A stretch of DNA of 64,000 bases from Schoenoplectus triqueter (GCA_964058805.1 CAXKVV010000507.1:32995-96994), one strand, 5' to 3'; numbered from the stretch's first letter, positions 32,431 through 44,520 are shown. The notes: generated from the sequence alone by a model not told the origin. Numbers and translations: made by a program.

Positions 32431-33054
32431 AAATTGATCAAATCCTATCTGATGTTGACCTGATCGGATCCAATTTCATAAAAATCAAACTAACCCCATC
32501 CAATTCATCCGCATAATTTTCACCTAACTCCCTCTGCCGCGCGATCCAAATTAACTCCCTCTGCCGCGCGATCCAAATTAGTGGCGCCGGCTCCAAAAAA
32601 TTGGTCCCCAAATTTTCATTTCCCCCCAAAATTAGATGGTTTATTTAATGGACCGCGCGCCAGCTCCTTTCTCTCTTTCCGATCTCTACCCTTCCGTCTG
32701 TCATTCTCTCCTCAATTCCTTCTCTCGTCTCCGTCTCGTTTCCCCCCAAATTGGATGCTTCTATACAGCTGCTGCACTCTTCTCTTCTCTTCAAATTGGT
32801 TACTCTTCCACTCTTCTCTTATCTCGGTTTTGTACTTTATTTTAGCTTTAAGAGTTCTATTACGTACGGTTTGCTAAATCAATTAGCTAGAGTTTAGGGT
32901 CCTATTAGGGTTTAATTAGGGTATGTGGTATTTAGAGTTTAGGGTACTATATATTAGCTAGGGTTTACGAATCTGCTGTGCATTAATTACCTACCTTGAC
33001 AATGCAATTGAACATACGTTATGCTTAAAAATTGTATAGTGGTATCACCTTTGA
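32431..33054 (+). promoter_or_regulatory. Promoter/leader-like GC-richer segment of a lost gene
   Basis: A 27-bp unit AACTCCCTCTGCCGCGCGAT + CCAAATT is duplicated at about 32524-32579. Then come CT-rich, leader-like DNA (32660-32830) and several AGGGTTTA/TTTAGGG telo-box-like words (32893-32970), frequent in plant 5' regions. No credible coding exon follows. Foldback elements begin at 33055, so the body of any gene may have been displaced or deleted. Confidence 0.3.
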
Positions 33055-33477
33055 GGCTCACGGAAGGCCTCCGTGAGTTTAAGCTCACAATATCTTTACT
33101 ATATATATATATATATATATATATTGAGGCCGTTCATGAGTTTAACTCAAAAGTATATCAAATCATCTCCAAAATTTAATTTATCATACTTATTAAATTT
33201 TTTGTATGAAAATCTTATGAGATGCAAAAATTTGGAGTGTTTTGAGGTTTTAAGTTATTATTTTTTTATTTTTGAAAAGTAACTCTAAAAAAATAATAAT
33301 ATATTCAATGTTTGAACATCATTTTTTAAAATTAAAAATGATAACTTAAAAAACTCAAAACACTCCAAAATTTTGTATCCCATATGATTTTATATAAAGA
33401 ATTAATGATTTGATAAATTAAAATTTGAAGATAATTTGATATACTTTCATGAGTTTAAGCTCACAGTACCTTTACTA
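33055..33477. repeat. Foldback family A, tip fragment and copy 2
   Basis: Bases 33055-33102 carry only the right tip of family A (GGCTCACGGAAGGCCTCCGT, then TATCTTTACT). A (TA)n tract follows. From 33123 a copy lacking its outermost left tip runs TTCATGAGTTTAACTCAAAA through the shared core and loop to TCACAGTACCTTTACT at 33477. The loop (ACTCTAAAAAAATAATAATA) is in the opposite orientation to that of copy 1. Confidence 0.75.
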
Positions 33478-33486
33478 TATATATAT

Positions 33487-33890
33487 AGTAAATCTGTCAT
33501 GTGCTTAAGCTCACAAAATGGATCCATGAGTTTAACTCAAAAGTATATCAAATTATCTCTAAATTTTGATTTATCATGCTCATTAAATTTTTCGTATTAA
33601 AATCTTATTGGATGCAAAAATTTAGGGTTTTTGAGTTTCAAATCATCATTTTTAATTTTTAAAAGATATGTACAAACATTAAATGTTTATTATTATTTTA
33701 GAGCTAATATTCAAAAATTAAAAAATGATGACTTAGAAAACTCAAAACATCCCAAATTTTTGTCTCCCATAAGGTTTTCATATGAAAAATTTAATGAACA
33801 TAATAAATGAAAAGTTAGATAATTTGATGTATTTTTTTAAGTTAAACTTATAAAAATCTTTCATGAGCTTCAGCACACGGTAGATTTACT
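33487..33890. repeat. Foldback family A, copy 3
   Basis: The tips AGTAAATCTGTCATGTGCTT and the complement of TGTGCTGAAGCTCATG...AGTAAATCTACC-type text are diverged, but the arms and core (GGATGCAAAAATTTAG, AAAACTCAAAACATCCC) are clear. It starts nine bases after copy 2, separated by ATATATAT, and is followed by (AT)n. Confidence 0.75.
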
Positions 33891-33912
33891 TTTTCTATAT
33901 ATATATATATAT

Positions 33913-34312
33913 AGTAATGCTATGGTGCTTCGCGAAGCAAAAAAATTTTTGTGCTTCGCGTCCGTATCTCAAATTTAAAAGTTCAAACGGCCGATCCAAA
34001 CCGTTGAGCATCATCTTCATATTGAAATATCCTTGAAGATCAAATTTTATATTTTTTTGAATTTTTTTATATTTTTTAGATGGGTACAAAGTTTGTTGAT
34101 CTAAAAATTTCTGCACCATCCAAAACAAGCGACTTTGTACCCATCTAAAAAATATCAAAAAAATTCAAAAAAATATAAAATTTGATCTCCAAGGATATTT
34201 CAATATGAAGATGATGCTCAACGGTTTGGATCGGCCGTTTGAACTTTTAAATTCGAGATACGGACGCGAAGCACAAAAATTTTTTTGCTTCGCGAAGCAC
34301 CATAGCATTACT
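33913..34312. repeat. Foldback MITE, family B copy 2
   Basis: This 400-bp element is nearly identical to the copy at 9369-9768: AGTAATGCTATGGTGCTTCG tips, GCGTCCGTATCTC and GATGATGCTCAACGGTTTGG in the arms, and the GGGTACAAAG/CTTTGTACCC centre. High identity over both arms suggests recent movement. (TA)n lies on both sides. Confidence 0.88.
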
Positions 34313-34330
34313 CTCTATATATATATATAT

Positions 34331-34730
34331 AGGCTATGGTGTTTTGCAAAGTACAAAAGTATTGTGTATTTTATGCTCTATTTTTAATTTTAAGTCAAAA
34401 ATGATCGATCCAAACCGCTCAATCTAATCTCCATATCAAAATCTATTAGTAAACCAAATTTTATATTTTTTGGAATTTATTTGCTATTTTTTTGGATAGG
34501 GGGAAAACCATCATTTTTGGATGAACCAGAATTCTCAGATCAAGTCATTTTTCTCCTCATCTGAAATAATAGCAAAAAAAATCTAAAAAATATAAAATTT
34601 AGTTTATTGATAGATTTTTATATGAAAATTAGATTGAACGGTTCGGATCGATTATTTCTAACTTAAAATTAAAAATATAACGCAAAGCACACAACATCTC
34701 TATACTTTGCAAAGCACCATAATCCAACTA
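34331..34730. repeat. Foldback MITE, family B copy 3 (diverged)
   Basis: GGCTATGGTGTTTTGCAAAG at the left and CTTTGCAAAGCACCATAATC at the right are altered family B tips. The arms keep CAAATTTTATATTTTTT and AACGGTTCGGATCGAT. It follows copy 2 after an (AT)n spacer of about 15 bases. It is older than copies 1 and 2. Confidence 0.7.
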
Positions 34731-35889
34731 TATATGTATATATATATACATTATATATCCATTTGATGGAACCGTCCATCTTTGTCTCAACTCTCAACCA
34801 AACCAAACCCATCTTGGCAATTAAAACAGGGACCTCTACTGCTCCACCATTCTTCCCAGAGTACGTAATTCACCTCCTCCACTAAAAAAAAATAATGAAA
34901 AAATCACCTCCTCTTCCCACCTTATTGACTTGATTTGCTGAGCTGGCTTTCCCCCTTCAACATCTGTACCACGCAAGCGGTCTCACGTATTTCTTAATCC
35001 TAATAAACCCATCTCACATGAGTATAATTTTTTTCAGATCACAATAAATTTATTCTAATTTTATATTAAAAAGATTAATCTACTTAATTCATAAAATACA
35101 ATGGGGCTTTAATTTATATATTTGAATCAAAAAAATACCTAGTTTCATATTAAGAATTAATATCATTTCATAAAACAGAACCTAATTTCAGATTAATAAT
35201 TGTAACCTAATTTCGAAGTTTATCTTTTCTGATTTGTTGCTATATGTTATGCACTAACCTATGGAAAGTGTGAAAATGAAGGAGATAATAAATTGATAAA
35301 CTCAAGCACTTTTTTTTTAGTTGTCGGTCTCGGAAGTGCTAGATTTTGAGAGTTTTCCTTAAAAAAATATGATGAAGAAAAAATAAAAGATAAGGTAGTT
35401 CTAAAGCCACGGGAGGTCAAAAAACTTAATGCAAGTGTCTTTTTATGGTAAAATGAATAAAGGAGTGATCACATCCACCATTAAAAAGGTGAAGAGATTT
35501 TGGATTTATTAATTATTTCTTTATTATTTTAGTGTTATGTTTTTTTGGATAAAAGGAGATAACATTAATACTTCATTGAAGATTAAAAAAATGAAACACT
35601 GAGTGTATCTAAATGTCAATGGAACTTCACAAGATTTTGAAACAATAAGAATTCAATAATATAATTTCAAAAAAAATAAATGAAATTCATTTACATAAGC
35701 ACACTGATTAATCAATTATATATAATAAAATTTTCTGTAAAAATAATAATATTTTATTAATAAATAAATAAATAGGTACATTCAGCCTCATTTAAACTAT
35801 ATATATCCGCCCTGATTTCCTGTCCTTTCTTCTACTGCCATCTTTCTCTCTCTCTCTGTGTTGCATGTTGGTTAGTTATGAGTTGAAAT
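34731..35889. other. Intergenic DNA
   Basis: No gene is seen. (TA)n at 34729-34760 may be a former insertion border. The remainder is AT-rich without clear repeats. Confidence 0.4.
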
Positions 35890-36454
35890 TAGGGATCAGG
35901 TTGGGTCAACGGGTTTTCACGAAACGGGTTAAGACAGGTCTATTTTGAGGGTTTGATCGTGACCCATCCTAGACCCGTCGGGTCGGTCGAGTCGGATCTA
36001 AGGGTTTTTCTTTTTTTTCAAAATTCAAAAATAATCTAATAAATTCAAATAAATTCTCAAAAATTCTGAAAAATTTAAAAATAATTATTAAGAATATTAA
36101 AAATATATAACTATTTATATTTTTATCAAAAAATTAATTTTTCCCGTTTTTTTTTGAATTTTTCCGTGTTTACACTGGTTCTCGAGACGGATCAGGGCGG
36201 GTCGGGGGCGGGTTGGGCAGGTCAGGGCGGGTCGGGGGTGGGTTTGCACGGGTTGGGCAGGTCAGGTCGGGTCGGGACGGGTCCAAAACAGGTCGGGTCT
36301 AGCACGGTTTTTTTTTGAAATTTTTTTACCCGCTCCCGTACTAGACCCGTCGGTTCTAATAGGTCATGAATTTGACGGATTGAATCACGGATTGAATCGC
36401 AACTACGGATTCGACGGGTCAAGTCTGACCCGTCCGGATTTTTTTACAACTCTA
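35890..36454. repeat. hAT-like non-coding repeat rich in GGGTCGG
   Basis: It starts TAGGGATCAGGTTGGGTCAA and ends ATTTTTTTACAACTCTA, whose complement TAGAGTTGTAAAAAAAT mirrors the start loosely. The subterminal parts are packed with GGGTCGGG, GGGCGGGT and GACCCGTC. Such terminal-rich non-coding elements with TAGRG ends are common hAT relatives in plants. No 8-bp target duplication could be found. Confidence 0.45.
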
Positions 36455-36762
36455 CCCCTTACCCCTTATCTGTTCTTCCCTTTGTTTCTCCTACCAAACA
36501 AATCGTAGTGGTGACTGGTGAAAACTGACAGGTAAGAGAGTGGACACGAATATAAGTGGATTTTAAATTGCTAACAACTACATGTACGTAAGAAGGAGAA
36601 AATATAGTTGGATCTTGGATCGCCAACGCAAAATTCCAAACCAAAATTAATAAAACAAATTAAAATAAACTTGTAAGTCATAATAAGATCACCTTTTGAT
36701 GATGAAAGCTGGACCTTTATAAAAATGAAAACTGAAGGACATAAAAGTGGGAAACAACAGTA

Positions 36763-37186
36763 GCGGATGCACGATTTCGGTTGAGAGGGTCAGTTATTAT
36801 ATTATAATAATTTATCGAATTTAAATTTATTAACTAATCGGTACTAAATAAAATAATAATAATTAAATATACATTTTTATCTAATAAAAAAATATCAAAA
36901 TAATATTTATATATATATTAAAAATAATTAAAATAAAACTCAAAATAATATATAATTCTGTCAATTACGAAAAAAATTCTCTACGGGACTTAAAATTTTA
37001 AAATATTTACATAATTACTTCATTATCCATAATATTAAATATTTTTTCTCAATCAAAATAATCAGACAATTCATAGGATCAAAAATTAAATCCAGAAGGA
37101 GTCAAATTAAAAAAATATTAACCTAAAAGCACTACTTTTGAAAATTTAGGACGTCAGTCAGTTGTTACTGGATCCGCCCTAGGACA
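36763..37186. repeat. MITE-like repeat with GCGGATC ends
   Basis: The left end CAGTAGCGGATGCACGATTT and the right end GTTACTGGATCCGCCCTAG are imperfect inverted forms of a widespread plant repeat tip (AGTGGCGGATCCAG). The interior is AT-rich and non-coding. Confidence 0.4.
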
Positions 37187-37289
37187 TGAATTCATGGTTG
37201 AGGATCTGTGGCTAGCATTGTTGACTTAGTGATATGTCGTACGTGAAAAAAGAAAGAGAGGAGGAGAGATCGTGTGTGCATCTAGTATT

Positions 37290-37800
37290 TTAAAAAAAAA
37301 AACTCATCCGGATCATACCCGATCCGCCAAATCCAACCCCGCAACCTGACTCAAGGGCAAAACCCGTCTAACCGGGGACTGGCCCACCCATGGGCCAACC
37401 AAGGGTCATGGTCATGTTTTACCAAAAAAAAAACCCAAGGTAAACCCGGCCCGTCTAAAATCCAACCCACCCTCAAATCTATCTCGTCACCTCGTGTAAA
37501 ATCCATTAAAAATCTACCAAATTAAAAAAAAAATCATCCTAAAAAAAGAAGGATTTTTTATATTTTTAAATTTTTTTGAAATTTATTTGAAATTATCTGA
37601 CACTGAGTTTTTTTGGACCAACACGACCCGACTCCTCTATACTCGACCCATCGTCCCATCCGACCTAAGGCCCTAGGACGAGTCACGACCACACCCTCTC
37701 AAAATCAATCTGTCATAACCCGTCAATCCGCCTAAAGTCGGCCCGTCCTAACCCATTGGACAGTCCGAGTTAGGACCGACCCGACTTTAATACACTATGT
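37290..37800. repeat. Second GACCCGTC-rich hAT-like repeat
   Basis: The pyrimidine-rich orientation of the same word set is visible here (ACCCGTCTAACC, CCCGGCCCGTC, CGACCCGACTCC, GGCCCGTCCTAACCC), with an AT-rich middle at 37500-37600. It resembles 35890-36454 in the opposite direction. Borders are uncertain. Confidence 0.35.
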
Positions 37801-39065
37801 GCATCTATATTTGGTCAAGATCTATTTTGACCATAGTAACAAGTTCCGGATTCGAGAATTATTTGAGGTCAAAAATTCATGAATCGAATATAATTCCAAA
37901 ATAATTTATTTCATATAATATAAATAAAATATGTATTATATTGTTACATTTTTAAAAATATATTAAAAATTATAAAATTTTAATTAATATAATATATAAT
38001 ATATTTTTTTAGTAATTCGTGAATAAAATTTTTTTTACTAAAATACACATCATATATTAAACTGATGAATTATTTATGAAACATTCGATTATGAATAAAA
38101 AATAAAGTATATATGAATAATTTGCGCATCTTGTGGCTATGATTTTGACTTATATATTTTTATACGTGTAAGAATGATTATCCCTTTTTTTAGTGTTCAG
38201 CAAGATTTATATAGATGGTAGGTTATAAATGTGACTTTAACATGAGTTAGTGAGCTATTATGTGTCAGATTGTAGCTTTGATCATGTATAATGATAGTAT
38301 ATTATTGAGCATTTATTGAGATATTTTTAAACTAATAATATTTAGATTTAATTCACACAAAATGAAGTCATGAACGTATGACCTATCATATAGTAATTTT
38401 ATGTCGAACGAAAGGACTTATAAATTATTGATAAAGATAATTTCTAAAAAGTTAAACTATAATATCTGATGGTGTTAGTAAACTATGCAAATTCTAAAAT
38501 AATAATAATAATCTGAACCTAGCCTTTTATTGAGACTACGACAATCTAAAGTTTCAACATCACTATCCACTTGAGCATTAATCATATTAATTCTATATTT
38601 TAGTGCTAATTTATAAGGATTATCATTTAATTTAATGTCAATTTTCTGATTAAGATTTAGCATTGTACTCTAATTAGGACAAACATCACAACTAAATATT
38701 TTGTTCTTGCTAATTAAAGTTCGTTAAGTTTTAATAATTTTAGACAATTTAAAGTCTAATTGTTTATAATTAGATACTTCTAATCACTTACTTTAAATGT
38801 TCAGAAATAATCCCAACTAATCTAGATATCACGATTAAATTCTTCATCTAAAGTTAGATATCATTTTTCAGGTCCAAGAACTATTAGATTTGGTTAGAAA
38901 TCTAAGAGATTCTCTAAAATACATGTATAGTTCTATATGTTGTTTGTAGTTTATAAATTTAGGCTACTTATGATTTTTAATCCTAAATAAATTACTAATA
39001 TAAATATCAATCAATTCAATTCATTCCCAAGAAATTAAATCAGAAAAGCAATTGATAAATTAACA
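37801..39065. other. AT-rich intergenic DNA
   Basis: A 62-codon minus-strand frame at 38475-38663 reads like possible protein (YRINMINAQVDSDVETLDC), but I recognise no family and find no neighbouring exon. Otherwise nothing is supported. Confidence 0.35.
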
Positions 39066-39074
39066 AATAAAATA

Positions 39075-39825
39075 GGGAAAATTAGTCTCATGCCACCTCA
39101 AAACTTTAAATTTAGCAAAATGCCACTTCAAAATTTAAACTCTCTCTAATGCCACTCTAAAATAAGTTTATTTAGTCTTTTGCCACACTTATATATTTTT
39201 TTTCATTTTTAATTAAGTTCAGTAAAATATCACTGTATTTTTGGATGTATTTTTTTAATTCCAAAAATACCCTCATTTCTGTCTGATATATCTTTTTCTA
39301 CTAATTTTGTCTGTTAAAATCGTTGATATCTCTGCAAAATGTGTAATGCAGAAAATAAATTTCAGACTATGAGCATCATGATTCAGAATTTTAAAAGCGA
39401 AAATTCTATTCGTAAGCATATATAAATGTATTTTTGTAATTTTCTTTATGGGTCATTTGGATAGAAGATTTTAGTATGATTTATTTATTGACTGTTTTCT
39501 CTATTGTAGAATAAAATAAAAAAGTGTTTGGTTTGACATTTGCTAAAACAATTACGTATTTTGCAGAGATATCAATGATTTTAACAGACGAAATTAGTAG
39601 TAAAAGATATATCAGACAGAAATGAAAGTATTTTTAGAATTAAAAAAATACATCCCAAAAATACAGTGATATTTTACTGAACTTAATTAAAAATGAACAA
39701 AAAATATATAAATGTGGTAAAAGACTAAATAAACTTATTTTAGAGTGACATTAGAGGGAGTTAAAGTTTTGAAGTGGTATTTTGCTAAATTTAAAGTTTT
39801 GAGGTGGTAATGAACTAATTTTCCC
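39075..39825. mobile_element. Long-TIR Mutator-like (MULE) non-autonomous element
   Basis: The ends GGGAAAATTAGTCTCATGCC and the complement of GGTAATGAACTAATTTTCCC begin inverted repeats of roughly 260 bases (39075-39345 and 39560-39825). Perfect 9-bp direct repeats AATAAAATA lie immediately outside (39066-39074 and 39826-39834), the target duplication size of Mutator elements. The arms contain repeated phrases such as TGCCAC(C/T)TCAAAA. The 215-bp centre is non-coding. Length is 751 bp. Confidence 0.85.
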
Positions 39826-39834
39826 AATAAAATA

Positions 39835-40883
39835 ACAGTCAGTATGATTAACACATCAAATTTTAAAATACATGTCTAACCCTAGAATAGACTACTCTCT
39901 CATTAAAGAGAAAGAATCATAGATATATTGGGAGAGAAAATTGGGAGAGAAATCAAGAAAAAGAATGAAATTACTCCCCATTTATAATCTCTTCTTCTCT
40001 CTCCTCTCTCCTAAAAAATGAATCTCTCTCAAAATCTATCTTAAAATGTCCAAAAAAACCTAACCCTAATTTTTGGAACCCCCCATTTTTATATAGAAAA
40101 AATGCAAAAGTTAACTCAGAGAACAAGGAAAAACTAAAAATAAATAAATTTGGCAAATTTTCCTTTTTTACTCTTATGTGGTCTGAAGAGATGACTTCTT
40201 CTAGCCGAACTGCATTGGAAAAGGGCTAAGTAAATTGGCTGGAATAATTGCTTCCCTTCAGTCTGAATGGATGAAACCTTCTGTCCAAACAGTAGAAAGA
40301 TCAGTTGGGCAGTGAGTTCTTCAAATTGGCCAAGTCTAGGCTTTGCATTGAACTTCAATCCGAACTACTAAGGCCTTCTGGCCGAACATAACTATTTCTT
40401 CGGTCTGAATAAGTGATGTTTTCGAACCGAACAGGCTTTTTGCTCCGACTTCCTTCGATTTGATTTCTGAACTTTGTTTTCCTTTAAAAAAATTTCTAAT
40501 TTTGAAATACACACAGAGCTACAACAATACCTTGAACTGGTGCAATTTAGACGCTAATTTAAACCTAATTAACCCTAAAAAGTTTTATTTTGAGACTTGA
40601 CATAATCCATCATGAAGAACCCGATGTTAGGTTGCCACTTGCTTTGCTGGTTTTTCAACATACAAAACAAAAAGAATCAATCGTCAACATTAAATTTACC
40701 AGAACTCTCCCCTCGATTAAAAATTATATTGGCTAAAATCCGCTGGACATAACTAAGGGTTGGATGTTGGATGTTGGATTTTGGATGTCATGTTACCTTG
40801 GGGTGTCTGGCCACATAAGAGTTTTTAGAAATTTTTGTAATGTCAAGTACTATTCTCATCGGGAAAAGTCGGTTGAAAATGAT
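39835..40883. other. Intergenic DNA with degenerate CTTCGGTCTGAA repeats
   Basis: From 40180 to 40450, loose copies of CTTCTGGCCGAAC and CGGTCTGAAT recur every few dozen bases. Bases 40504-40606 (CACAGAGCTA... to TTTATTTTGAGACTTGACAT) are repeated at 50560-50645, so both belong to one dispersed repeat. No gene is present. Confidence 0.4.
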
Positions 40884-41063
40884 GATTCTTAATGTTTTCA
40901 TCTGGAAACCCCTAAAACTATTCAAATTTGAAATCCCATAGAGTATTCCTCACCCCATCTAATTGATAAGAGATTCTTAATGTTTTCATCTGGAAACCCC
41001 TAGAAAACTATTCAAATTTGAAATCCCATAGAGTATTCCTCACCCCATCTAATTGATAAGAGA
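40884..41063. repeat. 88-bp tandem duplication
   Basis: GATTCTTAATGTTTTCATCT begins at 40884 and again at 40972. The two units, through CACCCCATCTAATTGATAAG, differ only by a short insertion (CTAAAACT against CTAGAAAACT). Confidence 0.85.
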
Positions 41064-42109
41064 TGCGTTCATAGTTATCGGAATGAACAAGACTGTACAA
41101 GAATTCATAGATCAAGTTTTGGTATGTTGGTACAACTGTTGACAAAAGAAGTCTCAGATATCGATTGGTCACAAAGCATTTTAACTTCATCATATATATC
41201 CAACTCTCCGGTTGTTTCAAAATCTATAAAGAGAGGATATTACCTTGCATTTGAAAATTTTGTCAAATTGTTATTTGTAATGCGACCTCTTTCATTTGAT
41301 ATTACGATCGGGAAGGAAGCTTTCGGGCCATTGTTCTTCCGGCTTGTCTTGCCATGGCACCGGGTTATTTTAACAACCGTCGTCACATTGACTTTCCCCT
41401 CGTTGTCTCTTAGGTTGTGGAGCCGTTTTCTTCCTTGTTGTGATTTCAGATTTCGGAAGCATTATCTTGAGATGGGTCAAATGGGTAACATCTAGGGTTT
41501 ACGGGATACGTAGAGGACACCAAGGAGAGCAATAATATAGAAATAATTTTAGATTTTGGCTCTCGGATCGTTCGTGATTTGAGTTCTTATGTGTAAGAAG
41601 GGTGATGTTGATGGTTGTTGGCGGTGGTGCTCTGCTAGGAGGAGAAGGGGCTGAGGTACAAGAGGTTCAGGCAGGAGGAGGCTGCTTTTTCAGTTCTGTT
41701 AGGAAAAAATCACAAATGAGAGAGAGCGACAGTAAAAACGGAATCATATCACCTGTGGGTTTAAAAAGCTCCGTAGGTGCAGTTCTTTTGATCTGTAACG
41801 GTCCGATGATTTATCAACGGTTATGATTTAACAGTAATAAGCAGCCCCATGCAACAAAATTCGTGTTTAGACTTCCCCATAGCCGTTGTGATTTCCTTGA
41901 GCCGTTATGATTTCCCTGTTGTGATCTCCGCACAGAAAAAATCCACAGAGACTGTTTGCCCGGTAAAAACGGGATAAGCAAAAAAATAAAAGAGGTACAA
42001 CTCCTTCGGACTGAACAAGCAATAGAAACTAATCAATCCGAACAAGAGAGAAAAAAAAACAAATTTCTCGCTTACCCAGACTATACCCATTCGGTCCCAA
42101 CTATCAAGA
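41064..42109. other. Intergenic DNA, possible gene relics
   Basis: Open frames of 70-123 codons occur on both strands (41008-41220 minus, 41124-41495 plus, 41602-41826 plus). None shows a family motif, and they overlap each other. I leave them unassigned. Confidence 0.3.
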
Positions 42110-42350
42110 TTAGGGATGATAATGAGGTTTATCCATTGGTATTTAATTAATCTTGTATCTGATCTGATCTGATCTGATATGTCTGTCAAATTTTATCGAC
42201 TTAACCTGACCTGCCTGATCTAATGAAATGGGCTGAAAAATCAATTTCTGGCCCACTTATAGGCATTCCTCTCATATCCACGCTTGCCCGCTCTTGTCTG
42301 TTCAGACCTATAGGCATACCTTACCCGCTCATACGTGCCCAAATACATCA
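42110..42350. repeat. hAT-like repeat fragment
   Basis: TTAGGGATGATAATGAGG at 42112 resembles the TAGGGGTGTCAATGGG tip of the element at 62711. It is followed by four GATCT units and CTGACCTGCC-type words. The right end is not found. Confidence 0.35.
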
Positions 42351-42967
42351 ATTTAACACAAAATAACAGCACATAAATTTATGTTCTTAACACAATCATA
42401 ATTAACCGTAAAATAACTTACAAAATAACATAGTTCTTAGAAAAATTGAATTTAAAACGATAGTTGTAACTGTCAAACCATGAAATTTAATTAAGAATAA
42501 TAATAATAAAGATAATGATCAAACGATCCGACACAAATTGACTGATAAATTAAAAGAATTTAATTAATAATCGAATAAGAATAAATTTAATATTGAAATA
42601 AATAATAAATTTTAGAAAATATTAATCACACAAAATATAAGAAAAATACTTATAATAATAACGAAAGTAAAAATAATAATAATTCAGTAATGAAATACCT
42701 GTCTAATGATATTGGGAGTTAAGAGGAAATTAAGGAATACAAATCGATTTGATATATATATCAAATTTTAATAACCAATTTATTATTCATATAAACTAAT
42801 TAATTAAACAAAATTAATAACCTTAGGATTAACCACTAATGAAAATAAAAATAAATTTAAATCTGGAATAAAAACCTAAGAGTTAGGTAACGAGTCACAC
42901 GACTCGTTTCAAAGCTAACTAAAATCCGCTCCATGAAATTCCACTGATTCCTTGCTACACTAAACCC

Positions 42968-43019
<52 letters not shown>
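42351..43019. other. AT-rich spacer ending in a TA microsatellite
   Basis: There is no gene. A perfect (AT)n run of about 48 bases occupies 42971-43018, the longest TA microsatellite in the window. Confidence 0.6.
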
Positions 43020-44520
43020 TAATGCAAGAGTTAATCATGGCCTCGCGTGTGGCCACTTAAGGAGACCTAATGGGTCATACGAAACTGCACTTAACTCACC
43101 ACACGCAAGAATACAAATCAAATATCACAGTAAATCCTACCCAATTTTCTCTCTCCCTCACGTCTCTCACAGCCTCTCTCGCCCCCTCACCCACGACCCT
43201 GTCCCCTCACACCTCCCATCCAGAGGTCACCATCACCTCACACTCAATCTCTTCCCCCTATGCTTTTCTTCTCTACCGCTAATTCCGCTTTCTTCTTCTG
43301 CTGGCGACACCAACCAAACCAATCCCTTTTTTCTTTCTTCCCCTCGTCCTTTACAGAAACTCACCCACTTAATCAAACTCCCTTCCCTTCCTCCTCTCGG
43401 AACCGAGCTCTCGCATGCGTAGACGGCGCCCTAGAACCACCACGTCGCTGATCGGATCAGGACCAGCGATCTCCAACCCCACTCGTGGCACCAATGAAGG
43501 CGATCGGCAGAGAGCACCCTTCCAGTGCAATGACTGCACCGAGCTTTGCCCTCTGGTCTAATGCGCGCATGACCTAAGGCCGGCCACTGGCGGAGTTTCC
43601 CCTCTCCTGTGTTGAGCTTGGCCGAGCTCCCTGGTGCCACTCGATCACCCCTCTAAAGACGATACCCATTTCTCTCTCTCGAACAGCACCCCCATCAAGG
43701 TTGGTCGGGACTGTGTCGCATCTTGGCCACCTCGCCCTCAAGCGCCCTACCCTCCATCACGGCCTCAGCAACCCTTGAGATCAGCAAGGACCAAGCCCAA
43801 CAGAGCCGTGCGAAGCTGCCACTTACCCTAGCGACTGAGCACCTTTCGGCCAGTAGGGGCACTTCCGGCCCCAATCACCTCCCATCACTGCCTCCCATCT
43901 TGCTTCTAAACCGAGCACAACCTCCTTGCCTTCTTACTACCTTGATAAATTCCGGTAACATCTCTCTTGTTTTCGGCTGTGTGGGTTGAGCCCCGTACCA
44001 GCATTTTTCCTCGTGGGCTATCATGTGGTTTTATTTTGCATGTGTGTTGCCTTGTTCTAATTGTTTGTTCTATGCGGTGTATAGCCTCCGACTTGTGTTG
44101 ATTTGTGCCTTTTCTGTTGCTGCTACTATCTTGCTATGTTAGTTGTGGTTGGCCATGCCTTGGTACACTGGTACCAATCGGTACCAGTGATGCAAGGTGC
44201 TGCCCTGACTTGCCGGTAATCCTTGCTGATCTGTGTAATCTGATCTGTTTCTTATTTGAATTATGCTAGTAAACTCCCTTTTTGCTGTCTTGTTGCTCAT
44301 GTGGTTTTGATTATCCTGATGGAGCCTTGTGATTTGGTTGGCTTGTGCTGGCCAGTAATACTGACTATTTTCTGAGCTTGTGGTGTACCAGCACCTTTTG
44401 TTATTGACTAATGCGCCATTGGGTTGTGATTTGGTATGGAATATCCTAATTAGGGACGAAATTGAGAATTTAATAAATCAAGGGTCTGGATTGCATTTTG
44501 TGGTAATAACCCCTCCTTGA
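43020..44520 (+). other. GC-richer, CT-rich tract, possible retroelement leader
   Basis: The composition changes sharply from 43060. It begins with CT-rich leader-like DNA (43140-43420), then GC-rich DNA to about 43990, then T/G-rich, intron-like DNA. Several overlapping open frames (43070-43282, 43634-43831, 43723-43989) have biased, non-protein-like composition. A perfect 10-bp hairpin CACTGGTACC-AATC-GGTACCAGTG lies at 44166-44189. The pattern resembles the long LTR/leader of some plant chromoviruses, but no gag or pol follows. Confidence 0.3.

Noticed and set aside
38475..38663. 62-codon minus-strand frame with protein-like text
   Set aside because: Too short, with no splice-linked neighbour and no recognised family.
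43723..43989. Ser/Pro/Leu-rich open frames in the GC-rich tract
   Set aside because: They overlap in different frames and strands, lack motifs, and look like leader DNA.
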